Shown in pieces: positions 1 to 6,708 of a DNA stretch of 11,704 nucleotides. The stretch's first letter is position 1. Every line of letters begins with the position of its first letter. Position numbers and translations under genes: made by a program. This DNA is from Roseovarius sp. UBA3070. GTDB taxonomy: Bacteria; Pseudomonadota; Alphaproteobacteria; Rhodobacterales; Rhodobacteraceae. Below the pieces are notes generated by a model. That model was not told where the DNA came from. It was given only the letters and a program-made list of their open reading frames with translations, and did not search any database. The stretch lies in the NCBI GenBank assembly GCA_002366775.1, contig DFBW01000208.1:1498-13201 (forward strand), in the 5' to 3' direction.

Positions 1-162
1 GTTATAAAACCGGTGCACCAGTGCCGGATCACGCGCAAACCCTTCGGGGGTGGCCACATCCTCAATTGCGTGCTCTGCCCACAACCCATCTGCATCCCGA
101 AACGTGCCCAGCCCGCTTTGTGCAGAAATGCCGGCACCTGTCAGCACAACGATCTTATTCAT
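1..162 (-). CDS. cobB: Sirtuin-type NAD-dependent protein deacylase, N-terminal part
   Basis: Only the first 54 codons are in the window; the gene runs off the left edge. The product begins [17 protein letters not shown], followed by TFRDADGLW. This is the sirtuin NAD-binding signature (GAGxSxxSGxxxFR, here residues 9-22) followed by the GLW segment of the cofactor-binding loop. Sirtuins remove acetyl or other acyl groups from lysines using NAD and release nicotinamide and O-acyl-ADP-ribose; bacterial CobB regulates enzymes such as acetyl-CoA synthetase. The short N terminus before the motif fits the compact bacterial class. The catalytic His and zinc cysteines lie outside the window. The gene is divergent from the M50 protease gene, with 85 bases between start codons. 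No Shine-Dalgarno sequence is visible before the ATG. The family call is very secure; the deacylase specificity cannot be judged from this fragment. Confidence 0.93.
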   Translation of the reverse strand, partial: MNKIVVLTGAGISAQSGLGTFRDADGLWAEHAIEDVATPEGFARDPALVHRFYN

Positions 163-167
163 GACGC

Positions 168-173
168 AGTATA
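168..173 (-). promoter_or_regulatory. Possible -10 element for cobB
   Basis: On the minus strand the hexamer TATACT, one mismatch from TATAAT, ends 5 bases before the cobB ATG. Transcription from it would start at or next to the start codon, giving a leaderless message, which fits the absence of a ribosome binding site. No well-spaced -35 is seen: the best, TTCACA at 195-200, is 21 bases away. This is a weak prediction. Confidence 0.2.
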
Positions 174-193
174 GTGCATTTTTTGCCTCAACG

Positions 194-224
194 TTGTGAA
201 ACCAATGGGGTAAACCAGTATTAT
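194..224 (+). promoter_or_regulatory. Possible promoter for the M50 protease-phosphatase pair
   Basis: TTGTGA (194-199) and TATTAT (219-224) resemble sigma-70 -35 and -10 boxes separated by 19 bases, slightly longer than optimal. The predicted start near 231 would leave a short leader before the ATG at 248. It lies in the 85-base divergent gap, where a promoter is expected. The call rests on motif resemblance only. Confidence 0.25.
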
Positions 225-247
225 TTACAGCGTAGAGATTGCCCAAG

Positions 248-961
248 ATGTTTCAAGATACCTCGCCGATTTATCAGTTTCGCGGCCCCCTTGGCATCCC
301 TGTCCAAATCGGAAGCTCGTTGGGCATGTTGGTGCTGTTTTATGTCTTCATGTCAGGTGGTGACCTGATCAGCACCCTTGGGATTGTCGCCATGTTGGTG
401 GCGTCGATCTTTTTGCACGAGATGGGCCATGCCTGGGCCAGTGAAATTCAGGGCGTCCCGGTGCGCCGGATCATGCTGTACGGCGGTGGCGGGTTTTGTG
501 AAAGCAAACGGTCTGCCAATGCCTGGCAGCAGGAGTTCATCGTGGCCATGGGCCCGATTGTGAACCTGACGCTTTGGGCGTTTGCCTCGCTGGGCGAGCA
601 CTATTTGTGGATGTCGGTGATCTCAGACCCATCGGCGATGGCGACCCCCGGCGCAATGGCGGGGGATCTGCGCGTGATCCTGGCAGCTCAATTGGGGCTC
701 TTTGCACTGATCAACGGGTTTCTGGCGGTCTTTAACCTGATCCCGGTGCAGCCCCTTGATGGTGGCAAGCTTCTGCATCTGGCGCTGTTGCGGGTGATGG
801 CGCCGATGTCGGCAATGAAGGTGGCAGGTTCCATCGGCCTGATCCTGTCGGTCCTGTGGATACCGGCGATGCTGGTTGCCTATGTTTCAGGTTGGTGGAT
901 TTTGTTTTTTGTCCCTTCAATTCCAACGCATTTTGCCATGGCCAAGGGGCGGCTTGCGTGA
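248..961 (+). CDS. Site-2 protease family (M50) membrane metalloprotease
   Basis: This encodes a 237-residue polytopic membrane protein of the M50/S2P family, which cuts transmembrane or membrane-adjacent substrates inside the bilayer. The zinc motif HEMGH is at residues 57-61 (H57, E58, H61). GPIVN at 102-106 is the family's conserved GxxxN-type segment. [11 protein letters not shown] carries the third zinc ligand, D171, preceded by N163. Hydrophobic segments lie at roughly 24-60, 97-117, 143-167 and 193-224. There is no PDZ or CBS domain, so it is a minimal stand-alone S2P rather than an RseP-type enzyme. I chose ATG 248 over an in-frame TTG at 239 because AGAGA at 234-238 sits 9 bases before the ATG but directly against the TTG. 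Its stop overlaps the next start as TGATG, so the phosphatase gene is probably translationally coupled. The substrate cannot be deduced. Confidence 0.9.
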   Translation: MFQDTSPIYQFRGPLGIPVQIGSSLGMLVLFYVFMSGGDLISTLGIVAMLVASIFLHEMGHAWASEIQGVPVRRIMLYGGGGFCESKRSANAWQQEFIVAMGPIVNLTLWAFASLGEHYLWMSVISDPSAMATPGAMAGDLRVILAAQLGLFALINGFLAVFNLIPVQPLDGGKLLHLALLRVMAPMSAMKVAGSIGLILSVLWIPAMLVAYVSGWWILFFVPSIPTHFAMAKGRLA

Positions 962-1389
962 TGCGTGTGCTGTTTGTCTGTCTGGGCAATATCTGCCGCT
1001 CGCCTGCTGCCGAAGGCGTGTTTCGCCACCTGGCGCCGGACGTGACAAGTGACAGTGCCGGCACCGGCCACTGGCATGTGGGCGAGCCACCATACGGCGC
1101 GATGCAACAGGCCGCAGCCGCACGCGGATATGACCTGTCTGATCTGCGCGCGCGGCAATTCACCTCGGTTGATTTCACACGGTTTGATCTGATCATCGCC
1201 ATGGACGCGGCCAACCAGCGCAATATCGAAGTGTTGCGCCCGGCTGATATCACTACGCCTGTGCATTTGTTCACCGATTATGCGCCGAATCAGGGCATGA
1301 CGGTGCCCGATCCCTATTACACCCGTGATTTTGACGGGGCTTTGGATTTGATCGAAGCAGCATCACAAGGGCTGAAATCCAGCCTTTGA
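961..1389 (+). CDS. Low-molecular-weight protein tyrosine phosphatase
   Basis: The 142-residue product has the length of the LMW-PTP family. The phosphate-binding loop is CLGNICRS at residues 7-14, giving the C-X5-R catalytic signature with nucleophile C7 and R13. The general acid D117 is in VPDPYY (115-120), also diagnostic. The reaction is hydrolysis of phosphotyrosine on proteins through a cysteinyl-phosphate intermediate in the cytosol. Arsenate reductases related to LMW-PTPs lack the DPYY form, so a phosphatase role is favoured. The start ATG overlaps the last base of the protease stop (TGATG). No bacterial tyrosine kinase or exopolysaccharide gene is adjacent, so the substrate is unknown. 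Confidence 0.93.
   Translation: MRVLFVCLGNICRSPAAEGVFRHLAPDVTSDSAGTGHWHVGEPPYGAMQQAAAARGYDLSDLRARQFTSVDFTRFDLIIAMDAANQRNIEVLRPADITTPVHLFTDYAPNQGMTVPDPYYTRDFDGALDLIEAASQGLKSSL
1367..1387 (+). terminator. Hairpin at the end of the phosphatase gene, possible weak terminator
   Basis: AAGGGCTG (1367-1374) can pair with CAGCCTTT (1380-1387) as 8 pairs, including one G-T, around a 5-base loop. It runs into the phosphatase stop codon. The nearest T-run (TTTT at 1397-1400) is about ten bases downstream, so intrinsic termination would be inefficient at best. It may only be a fortuitous stem. Confidence 0.22.
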
Positions 1390-1440
1390 CGGCGTGTTTT
1401 AAGAAAACCCGAAGAGCCCATTAATCTGAGGGAAAAACAT

Positions 1441-1533
1441 ATGTGCGTATCCTCGGATTGGCTTGCCCGCCCGCCTTTGTACGGCTCATGTGAAATGCAA
1501 GGAGTCCCTTTGTTATGCCCATCACCTATCTGA
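1441..1533 (+). CDS. Possible 30-codon leader ORF overlapping the HisD-like gene start
   Basis: An ATG at 1441 is preceded by GAGGG (1428-1432) with an 8-base spacer, a respectable ribosome binding site. It opens a 30-codon frame that ends with TGA at 1531-1533, 19 bases inside the HisD-like gene in another frame. The predicted peptide starts MCVSSDWLARPPLYGSC and has no recognisable domain or membrane helix. If translated, it would couple to or interfere with initiation at 1515. It could be chance, since such short frames are common. Confidence 0.2.
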   Translation: MCVSSDWLARPPLYGSCEMQGVPLLCPSPI

Positions 1534-2783
1534 AATCTACGCAAGGACAGCCGCCTCAGGCGATGCCTGACGTTAGCGATACTGTGCAGACCATGCTGGG
1601 CCGCATCAAGGCAGGTGGCGCGCAAGTGGCGTTGGAGTATGCAAAGCAATTGGATGGCTGGCAGGGTGACGTGAGCGTAACATCCGATCAGATCGCGCGC
1701 GCCATTGCCGCCACACCCCAGGGGCTGAAAGACGATATCGGCTGGGCGCATGATAACATCACCCGATTTGCCCAAGCACAGCGCGCAACTGCTCTGGATA
1801 TGGAGGTGGAATTGCGGCCGGGCCTGATTGCGGGGCAAAAGCAGATCCCGTTGCAGGCGGCTGGGTGTTATGTGCCCGGGGGGCGCTATTCGCATATTGC
1901 CTCGTCGCTGATGTCGATCGCCACCGCACGGGTTGCCGGTGTGCCGGATATCACCGCGGTGACGCCGCCAAATGGTGCCGGGGGTATTCCCAATGAGATG
2001 CTCTATGCCATGCACCTTGCAGGGGCGACGCGCATTTTGACCTTAGGAGGTGTGCAGGGCGTGGCAGCGATGGCCTTTGGCCTGTTCGCAGCGCCCCCGG
2101 CGGATATTCTGGTTGGGCCGGGAAATGCCTATGTAGCCGAGGCCAAACGGCAGCTTTTTGGCCCTGTGGGTATTGATATGTTAGCCGGACCCACCGACAG
2201 CCTGGTGTTGGCGGATGAAACCGCAGACGCGATGACTGTGGCGATTGATCTTGTGGGGCAAGCAGAACATGGGGCGACAAGCCCGGTTTGGCTGGCCAGC
2301 ACAGATGCGCAACTGGCCCGCGATGTGCTGCGCATGGTTCCGGATTTGATAGACAAACTGCCCGATCCCAACCGGTCAGCGGCCCTCAACGCATGGGGCG
2401 ATCTGGCCGAGGTGGTGATCTGTGACAGCCGCGAGGATATGGCACAATACAGCGATGCCAAAGCGCCCGAGCATTTACATGTGCAGGCCGCTGATCTGCC
2501 ATGGTGGCGGGATCGGTTACTGACCTATGGCTCGCTGTTTCTGGGGGCTGATACAACGGTGACATTTGGGGACAAGGCCGCAGGCCCCAACCATGTTCTG
2601 CCCACTTCGGGGGCTGCGCGTTACACTGGTGGCCTCAGCGTGCACAAATTTCTCAAAACTGTGACCTGGCAACAGGTGGATGAGCGCAGCCGCACGGAAC
2701 TGGCGCGTGTCAGCGCCAGCATCAGCCGGGCAGAAGGGATGGAGGGCCATGCCCTGACTGCTGATATTCGTCTGAAATCTTAG
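1515..2783 (+). CDS. Histidinol dehydrogenase-family NAD-dependent dehydrogenase, HpsN-like
   Basis: The 422-residue product spans the whole HisD fold. By alignment to the family, the zinc ligands are Q249 and H252 (GQAEH), D353 (FGD) and H412 (EGMEGH). The catalytic pair E319-H320 is in APEH, and NHVLPTSG follows at 359-366. HisD performs two NAD-dependent oxidations, taking histidinol to histidine. Two things point instead to the alcohol/sulfonate branch typified by sulfopropanediol 3-dehydrogenase (HpsN): GQAEHG followed by SPVWL, where classical HisD has AEHD, and CYVPGGRYSHIASSLM in the substrate region. No his gene and no hps, suy or transporter gene is beside it, so the substrate is uncertain. 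AAGGAG at 1499-1504 is a strong ribosome binding site 10 bases before the ATG. The family is certain; the HpsN-like reading is moderate, and automated annotation may call it hisD. Confidence 0.85.
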   Translation: MPITYLKSTQGQPPQAMPDVSDTVQTMLGRIKAGGAQVALEYAKQLDGWQGDVSVTSDQIARAIAATPQGLKDDIGWAHDNITRFAQAQRATALDMEVELRPGLIAGQKQIPLQAAGCYVPGGRYSHIASSLMSIATARVAGVPDITAVTPPNGAGGIPNEMLYAMHLAGATRILTLGGVQGVAAMAFGLFAAPPADILVGPGNAYVAEAKRQLFGPVGIDMLAGPTDSLVLADETADAMTVAIDLVGQAEHGATSPVWLASTDAQLARDVLRMVPDLIDKLPDPNRSAALNAWGDLAEVVICDSREDMAQYSDAKAPEHLHVQAADLPWWRDRLLTYGSLFLGADTTVTFGDKAAGPNHVLPTSGAARYTGGLSVHKFLKTVTWQQVDERSRTELARVSASISRAEGMEGHALTADIRLKS

Positions 2784-2835
2784 GTTGCGCAGTGTTGAAA
2801 ACGCTTTAGCTGGCTTCGCTCGACATCCCGTTAAG

Positions 2836-3624
2836 TTAGCCCATCAGCCCCGACACTATGCCATCCAGCCAGGCGCGCAGGCCATTGACCATCTCAACAT
2901 ACGACATCAACACAGCCTTCATGGCAGGCACCATTTCGGCCAATTGTGGCGCGAACATATAGAGCAACAGCCCAAGGACAGCCAAGAACACGATCATCAT
3001 AAAGCCGCGCCGGAACCCACTTGTGCGAGGCGGCAGCGGATGCTCAACGTCGCTGGTATCCGTTACTGTGGCTTGAATGGGGTTGCCTGCGCTGAGCGAG
3101 GAATTGATTTCGTCGATATCAGGCAGCAGATTGCGCCGCGTGCCTGTGCCTAAATCGGGAAGATCATCTTCATCAGAGGCGTGTTCTGGCTCGCCACGCA
3201 ACAACGCCATGCGGGCCTGTGCCTCTCGGCTGCGTTTGGCGGCTTCATCGTCACCAGCTTCCAAACCCAGATCAGGTTGGGTTTCCAGCCCGGTGATTTC
3301 TTGTTCGCGTGCCGCACGTTCGAGGTCGGCCTCTTCTTTCAGGACATCAGTAACGGAAGGGTCAAGCTCCTGTCGCACCGGGCGTGTATCTGCTTCGGGC
3401 TCAGGCTCACCTTCAGGTTCGGCTACAGGTTCTGCCACAGAGTCGGTCGGCGCATCCCAGGTTTGCTCGTCTTCAGAATTATCCGCTGCTTGCGGGGCAG
3501 AATCCGGGTGGTTTTGAAACCATGTATCCCCACAGTTCGAGCATTGCACATCTCGACCATTCGCCGGGATCACTTCATCCGGGACTTCATATTGCGCTTC
3601 ACAATTTGGGCATATTAGCCTCAT
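2836..3624 (-). CDS. Zinc-ribbon (MJ0042-type) single-pass membrane protein
   Basis: The 262-residue product starts with a zinc ribbon, C5-x2-C8 and C28-x2-C31 (MRLICPNC, then QCSNCGDTW), of the MJ0042 type found at the N terminus of many proteobacterial proteins. Residues 42-200 form a low-complexity acidic region rich in Glu, Asp, Pro and Ala, probably disordered. It contains a charged stretch likely to be helical around 88-112. One transmembrane helix follows at about 207-226, then a short amphipathic C-terminal tail. There is no signal peptide, so the ribbon and linker should be cytoplasmic. AGGTGG lies four bases before the ATG and supports the start. The gene is divergent from ftsE (160-base gap) and convergent with the HisD-like gene. 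No function is established from sequence; a scaffold or regulatory role near the membrane is only inference. Confidence 0.85.
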   Translation of the reverse strand: MRLICPNCEAQYEVPDEVIPANGRDVQCSNCGDTWFQNHPDSAPQAADNSEDEQTWDAPTDSVAEPVAEPEGEPEPEADTRPVRQELDPSVTDVLKEEADLERAAREQEITGLETQPDLGLEAGDDEAAKRSREAQARMALLRGEPEHASDEDDLPDLGTGTRRNLLPDIDEINSSLSAGNPIQATVTDTSDVEHPLPPRTSGFRRGFMMIVFLAVLGLLLYMFAPQLAEMVPAMKAVLMSYVEMVNGLRAWLDGIVSGLMG

Positions 3625-3784
3625 CTTGCCACCTATACCCTACAACCTATTGCCGGTCTTACTTTAGTTCTTTCAGCATATGCCGGATCGTATAGCTGGA
3701 AAAGAGTAAAGAAAACAGGTGCCGAGATGATTGCACATATGTGTCCTCTGAGGCATTGAGGGGGAAGGAACAAGGGGGCAGCCC
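3625..3784. promoter_or_regulatory. Divergent intergenic region between the zinc-ribbon gene and ftsE
   Basis: These 160 bases must hold promoters for both the minus-strand zinc-ribbon gene and the plus-strand ftsE operon. I find no convincing -35/-10 pair. There is a perfect 10-base palindrome, CACATATGTG, at 3734-3743, 41 bases before the ftsE start. A looser inverted repeat pairs CAGCATA (3674-3680) with TATAGCTG (3691-3698). Either could be an operator. Purine-rich stretches at 3760-3778 supply the ftsE ribosome binding site. Confidence 0.35.
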
Positions 3785-4462
3785 GTGATCGAGCTGGAAA
3801 ATGTGGCCTATAGCTATGGCGGTGGCGAGTTGTTGAGTGAAATATCGCTCAAGCTGGCGCCGGGGTCGTTTCATTTTCTGACGGGACCATCAGGGGCGGG
3901 CAAGACCACGCTGCTGAAATTGTGCTATGGGGCATTGATACCCACGGCAGGGCATGTACGCCTGTTTGACGAAGATGTGCGCGGTATGGACAGCGATGCA
4001 ATTGCGATGATGCGCCGCCGGGTGGGCGTGGTGCATCAGGATTGCCAGTTTCTGGATCACCTGCCGTTGGCGGATAATCTGGCGATGCCGCTGATGGTGT
4101 CGGGGCGTGATTTGCTGGCTGAGCAGGCCAATCTGAAAGAACTGATGAATTGGGTCGGGTTGAGCGCGCGCGCGGATGCCTTGCCGCCCGAATTGTCGGG
4201 GGGCGAGCGCCAACGTGCTGCGGTGGCGCGTGCTGTTATCATGTCGCCCGATGTGGTGCTGGCAGATGAACCCACCGGAAATATCGACTGGGAAATGTCG
4301 CAACGGTTGCTGCGCCTGATGATTGAGCTGAACCGCATGGGCAAGACGATCATGATTGCCACGCATGATATGGCGCTGATCCGTGCGGCCAAATCACAAG
4401 TGCAGGCGCGGGTGCTGCGGATTTCCAACCGGCGCTTGCAACTGGCGGGGGCCGATTTATGA
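3785..4462 (+). CDS. ftsE: Cell division ATP-binding protein FtsE
   Basis: This is a 225-residue ABC ATPase of the usual FtsE length. Walker A is GPSGAGKT at 34-41, the Q-loop is Q85, the signature is LSGGERQ at 137-143, Walker B is VVLADEP at 157-163 (D161, E162) and the switch His is H194. With FtsX it forms a membrane complex at the division site that, in studied bacteria, uses ATP hydrolysis to switch on periplasmic peptidoglycan hydrolases rather than to transport a solute. The start is GTG at 3785, with GGGGG at 3774-3778 as the likely ribosome binding site. An in-frame TGA at 3749-3751 excludes a much longer protein. The gene overlaps ftsX by ATGA. Identity as FtsE rather than another small ABC protein rests on the ftsX neighbour and the GNID/LSGGERQ pattern. 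Confidence 0.95.
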   Translation: MIELENVAYSYGGGELLSEISLKLAPGSFHFLTGPSGAGKTTLLKLCYGALIPTAGHVRLFDEDVRGMDSDAIAMMRRRVGVVHQDCQFLDHLPLADNLAMPLMVSGRDLLAEQANLKELMNWVGLSARADALPPELSGGERQRAAVARAVIMSPDVVLADEPTGNIDWEMSQRLLRLMIELNRMGKTIMIATHDMALIRAAKSQVQARVLRISNRRLQLAGADL

Positions 4463-5367
4463 GCCCCCCTGATTTGAGACAAATCACATCATTTCTGATG
4501 GGGGATGCCCAGGCCGAGCGGGTTGTGCCTCCCACTGGCTATACGGCGACGCTGACTTTGTTTACCGCCGCTGCTATGGCATTTCTGGCGGTATTTGCAT
4601 TGGCCCTGTCTTTAGCCACGGGCCGATTGGCCGACCGTTGGGGCGAAGAGTTGGCGCGCTCGTCTACCATCCGCATTTCTGCCCCATCCGATCAAATGGC
4701 AGGCCAGACAGCCGCCGCGTTGAAGGTGCTGGAAACAACCAAGGGCGTGACCTCGGCCCGGGCCTTGGACGCTGCAGAACAACGCGCTTTGCTGGAGCCC
4801 TGGTTTGGGCCAGACGTACCTGTGGACACGCTGCCAATCCCGCAACTGATTGAAGTTATTGAAGATGCCTCGGGCTTTGATGCCGATGGGCTGCGGTTGC
4901 GATTGCAAGCTGAGGTGCCTGGTGCTGTGCTGGATGATCACACGCGATGGCGGCGGCCTTTGGTGCGTGCGGCCTCTCGGTTGCGCCTTTTGGGCTGGGT
5001 CTCGCTGATCCTGATCGGGGCAGCCACCGCCGCGATGATCACGCTGGCGGCCAATGCGGCCCTGTCGGCCAACGCTCAGGTGATCAAAGTGCTGCGTCTG
5101 GTGGGGGCACGCGACAGCTATATCGCGCAGGCCTTTGTGCGGCGTTTCACAATTCGTGCGTTGTTGGGGGCGGCCATTGGTGCCTTGCTGGGATGCATCG
5201 CAATTGTCTTGCTGCCCTCGGCGCAGGCGGAAGGCGGGTTTTTGACCGGGCTTGGATTTCGCGGCTGGAGTTGGCTCTGGCCCTTTGTTGTGCCGCCATT
5301 GGCCGCAGCGGTGGCCTTTGCTGCCACGCAGGGGGCCGCCCGTAAAACCTTGAAGGACATGCCATGA
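4459..5367 (+). CDS. ftsX: Cell division protein FtsX
   Basis: The 302-residue product has the FtsX layout: a short cytoplasmic N terminus, a first membrane helix at about 32-54, a periplasmic loop of about 120 residues (55-177), then helices near 178-200, 232-253 and 272-290. KVLRLVGARDSYI at 210-222, between helices 2 and 3, matches the conserved coupling segment of FtsX. The periplasmic loop is where hydrolase activators such as EnvC-type proteins bind in other bacteria, and it is poorly conserved here as expected. The N terminus is shorter than in E. coli FtsX. The start overlaps the ftsE stop by 4 bases and the end overlaps plsC by 4 bases, so all three are one transcriptional unit with coupled translation. 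Confidence 0.93.
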   Translation: MSPPDLRQITSFLMGDAQAERVVPPTGYTATLTLFTAAAMAFLAVFALALSLATGRLADRWGEELARSSTIRISAPSDQMAGQTAAALKVLETTKGVTSARALDAAEQRALLEPWFGPDVPVDTLPIPQLIEVIEDASGFDADGLRLRLQAEVPGAVLDDHTRWRRPLVRAASRLRLLGWVSLILIGAATAAMITLAANAALSANAQVIKVLRLVGARDSYIAQAFVRRFTIRALLGAAIGALLGCIAIVLLPSAQAEGGFLTGLGFRGWSWLWPFVVPPLAAAVAFAATQGAARKTLKDMP

Positions 5368-6104
5368 TCTATGCCATCCAATGGATCCGCTCGCTGATCT
5401 TTGTGGGGCAAATGTATTTCATGATGCTGGTGTTGGGATTGATTTTCTTTCCCTGGGCAGTGTTCAGTCGCAAAGGCGCGTTGACGGCCTGCCAAACCTA
5501 TTGCCGTTGGGTATGTTGGACGGCTGGCTGGATGGTGGGGCTGAAAACCGAAGTGCGCGGCACCCCTCCCACAGATGAGGTGATGATCGCCGCCAAACAC
5601 CAATCGTTTCTTGATATCATCATGATTTTTGGCGCCGTGCCCGCAGGCAAATTCATCATGAAGCGCGAGCTGCTTTATGCGCCGGTTCTGGGCCAATATG
5701 GTTTGCGCATCGGCTGTATTCCGGTCAATCGGGGCAAACGCTCTCAGGCGATCAAGAAGATGGTCGCGGATGTGGCGCGTGGAACAGCCCATGCAGGTCA
5801 GCTGATCATCTATCCCCAAGGCACGCGCATCGCCCCCGGCGTGAAGGCCCCCTATAAAGTGGGCACCAGTGTGCTTTATACTGAGCTGGGACAGGATTGC
5901 GTGCCGGTGTCCACCAACGTCGGGGTGTTTTGGCCGCGCCATGGCATTTATCGCAAACCCGGTCTGGCCGTGGTTGAATTCCTGCCGCGTATCAAGGCCG
6001 GTTTGCCAAAAGAAGAGTTTATGGCGCGCCTTGAGGGCGAGGTGGAAACTGCCTCAAACCAACTGATGCGGGATGCGGGGTTTGATCCGGATGCAGTTCA
6101 TTGA
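5364..6104 (+). CDS. plsC: 1-acyl-sn-glycerol-3-phosphate acyltransferase (PlsC family)
   Basis: The 246-residue membrane-bound acyltransferase has a hydrophobic N-terminal segment (about 11-35). It carries the catalytic H-x4-D motif as KHQSFLD (H79, D84), the phosphate-binding block CIPVNRG at 118-124, and GTR at 153-155 in YPQGTR. PlsC enzymes transfer an acyl chain to the sn-2 position of lysophosphatidate, giving phosphatidate for phospholipid synthesis. Two motif positions differ from textbook PlsC: Lys replaces Asn before the catalytic His, and Gln replaces Glu in the EGTR block. The catalytic His and Asp are intact, so it should be active. A role in lyso-ornithine lipid acylation (OlsA-like) is possible, because alphaproteobacteria carry several PlsC paralogues. 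The start overlaps the ftsX stop (ATGA). Confidence 0.88.
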   Translation: MIYAIQWIRSLIFVGQMYFMMLVLGLIFFPWAVFSRKGALTACQTYCRWVCWTAGWMVGLKTEVRGTPPTDEVMIAAKHQSFLDIIMIFGAVPAGKFIMKRELLYAPVLGQYGLRIGCIPVNRGKRSQAIKKMVADVARGTAHAGQLIIYPQGTRIAPGVKAPYKVGTSVLYTELGQDCVPVSTNVGVFWPRHGIYRKPGLAVVEFLPRIKAGLPKEEFMARLEGEVETASNQLMRDAGFDPDAVH

Positions 6105-6693
6105 AGACATAGCTGCGCTTGAGGCGCTATACGGCACCCCCGGTGAGGCCTCTTTGCGCAAAGTGGCAACCCGGATGACGCCGCTCTATCGCAAGTGGAT
6201 CATGGCATCGCGGTTTTGTGTGCTTAGCACTGTGGGTGCGGCTGGCACCGATGGCAGCCCGCGCGGCGATGATGGCCCAGTGGTGCTGGAACTGGATGAG
6301 CATACATTGGCCATGCCCGACTGGCGCGGCAATAACCGCTTGGATACGCTCAGAAATATTGTCACGGATGGGCGTATTTCACTGATGTTCATGGTGCCGG
6401 GATCAAACACAATCGTGCGTGTGAATGGCGAGGCCAAGCTGAGTGCTGACGCGGATCTATGCGCCCGGTTTGAACAAAAAAACCGCCATCCTGCCACAGT
6501 GATCGTGATCCGTATTGCCGAGATGTACACCCAATGTGCCCGCGCGCCACTGCGTGCCGGTCTGTGGTCGCGTGATGACAGTGACGGCTTGCCCAGTGCC
6601 GGGGATATTCTGGCTGAGCAAACCAACGGCGAAGTGGGTGGTGCCACCTATGACGCCGATTGGGGTGCGCGCGCCGCCAAAACCATGTGGTAA
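6091..6693 (+). CDS. PPOX-class FMN-dependent flavoprotein (pyridoxamine 5'-phosphate oxidase family)
   Basis: The 200-residue split-barrel flavoprotein resembles the DR_2398/MSMEG_1061 subgroup. Motifs seen are SRFCVLSTV at 40-48, DGSPRGD at 54-60, MPDWRGNNRLDTLRNI at 75-90, FMVPGSNTIVRVNGEA at 100-115, and a C-terminal W. The SPRGD and GN-R-D-LRNI blocks form the FMN-binding face. The substrate and reaction are unknown; relatives bind FMN, F420 or heme and are often redox or general stress proteins. I prefer ATG 6091 to the in-frame ATG at 6073, because the family N terminus begins near the FIEDIAALEALYG segment and GGGG at 6077-6080 is 10 bases upstream. From 6091 it overlaps plsC by 14 bases, so it is the last gene of the ftsEX-plsC operon. 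It converges on lpdA with only 15 bases between stops. Confidence 0.85.
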   Translation: MQFIEDIAALEALYGTPGEASLRKVATRMTPLYRKWIMASRFCVLSTVGAAGTDGSPRGDDGPVVLELDEHTLAMPDWRGNNRLDTLRNIVTDGRISLMFMVPGSNTIVRVNGEAKLSADADLCARFEQKNRHPATVIVIRIAEMYTQCARAPLRAGLWSRDDSDGLPSAGDILAEQTNGEVGGATYDADWGARAAKTMW

Positions 6694-6708
6694 CGCGCGC
6701 CGCTATGA

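Noticed and set aside
732..1274. 180-codon minus-strand frame across the protease and phosphatase genes
   Set aside because: It is antisense to two genes with intact catalytic motifs, has no recognisable domain and shows the Arg/Ala/Pro-rich composition of a shadow frame.
2791..2805. Short hairpin AGTGTT-GAA-AACGCT between the HisD-like and zinc-ribbon genes as a terminator
   Set aside because: The stem has six pairs with a G-T wobble, a 3-base loop and only three T after it, too weak to call.
3077..3517. Ser/Arg-rich plus-strand frames opposite the zinc-ribbon gene
   Set aside because: They arise from the acidic low-complexity linker read on the other strand; the zinc-ribbon frame has the cysteine motifs, a membrane helix and a ribosome binding site.
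6694..6708. GC-rich bases between the flavoprotein and lpdA stops as a bidirectional terminator
   Set aside because: The 15-base gap contains CGCGCGC but no stem-loop with a T-run on either strand.
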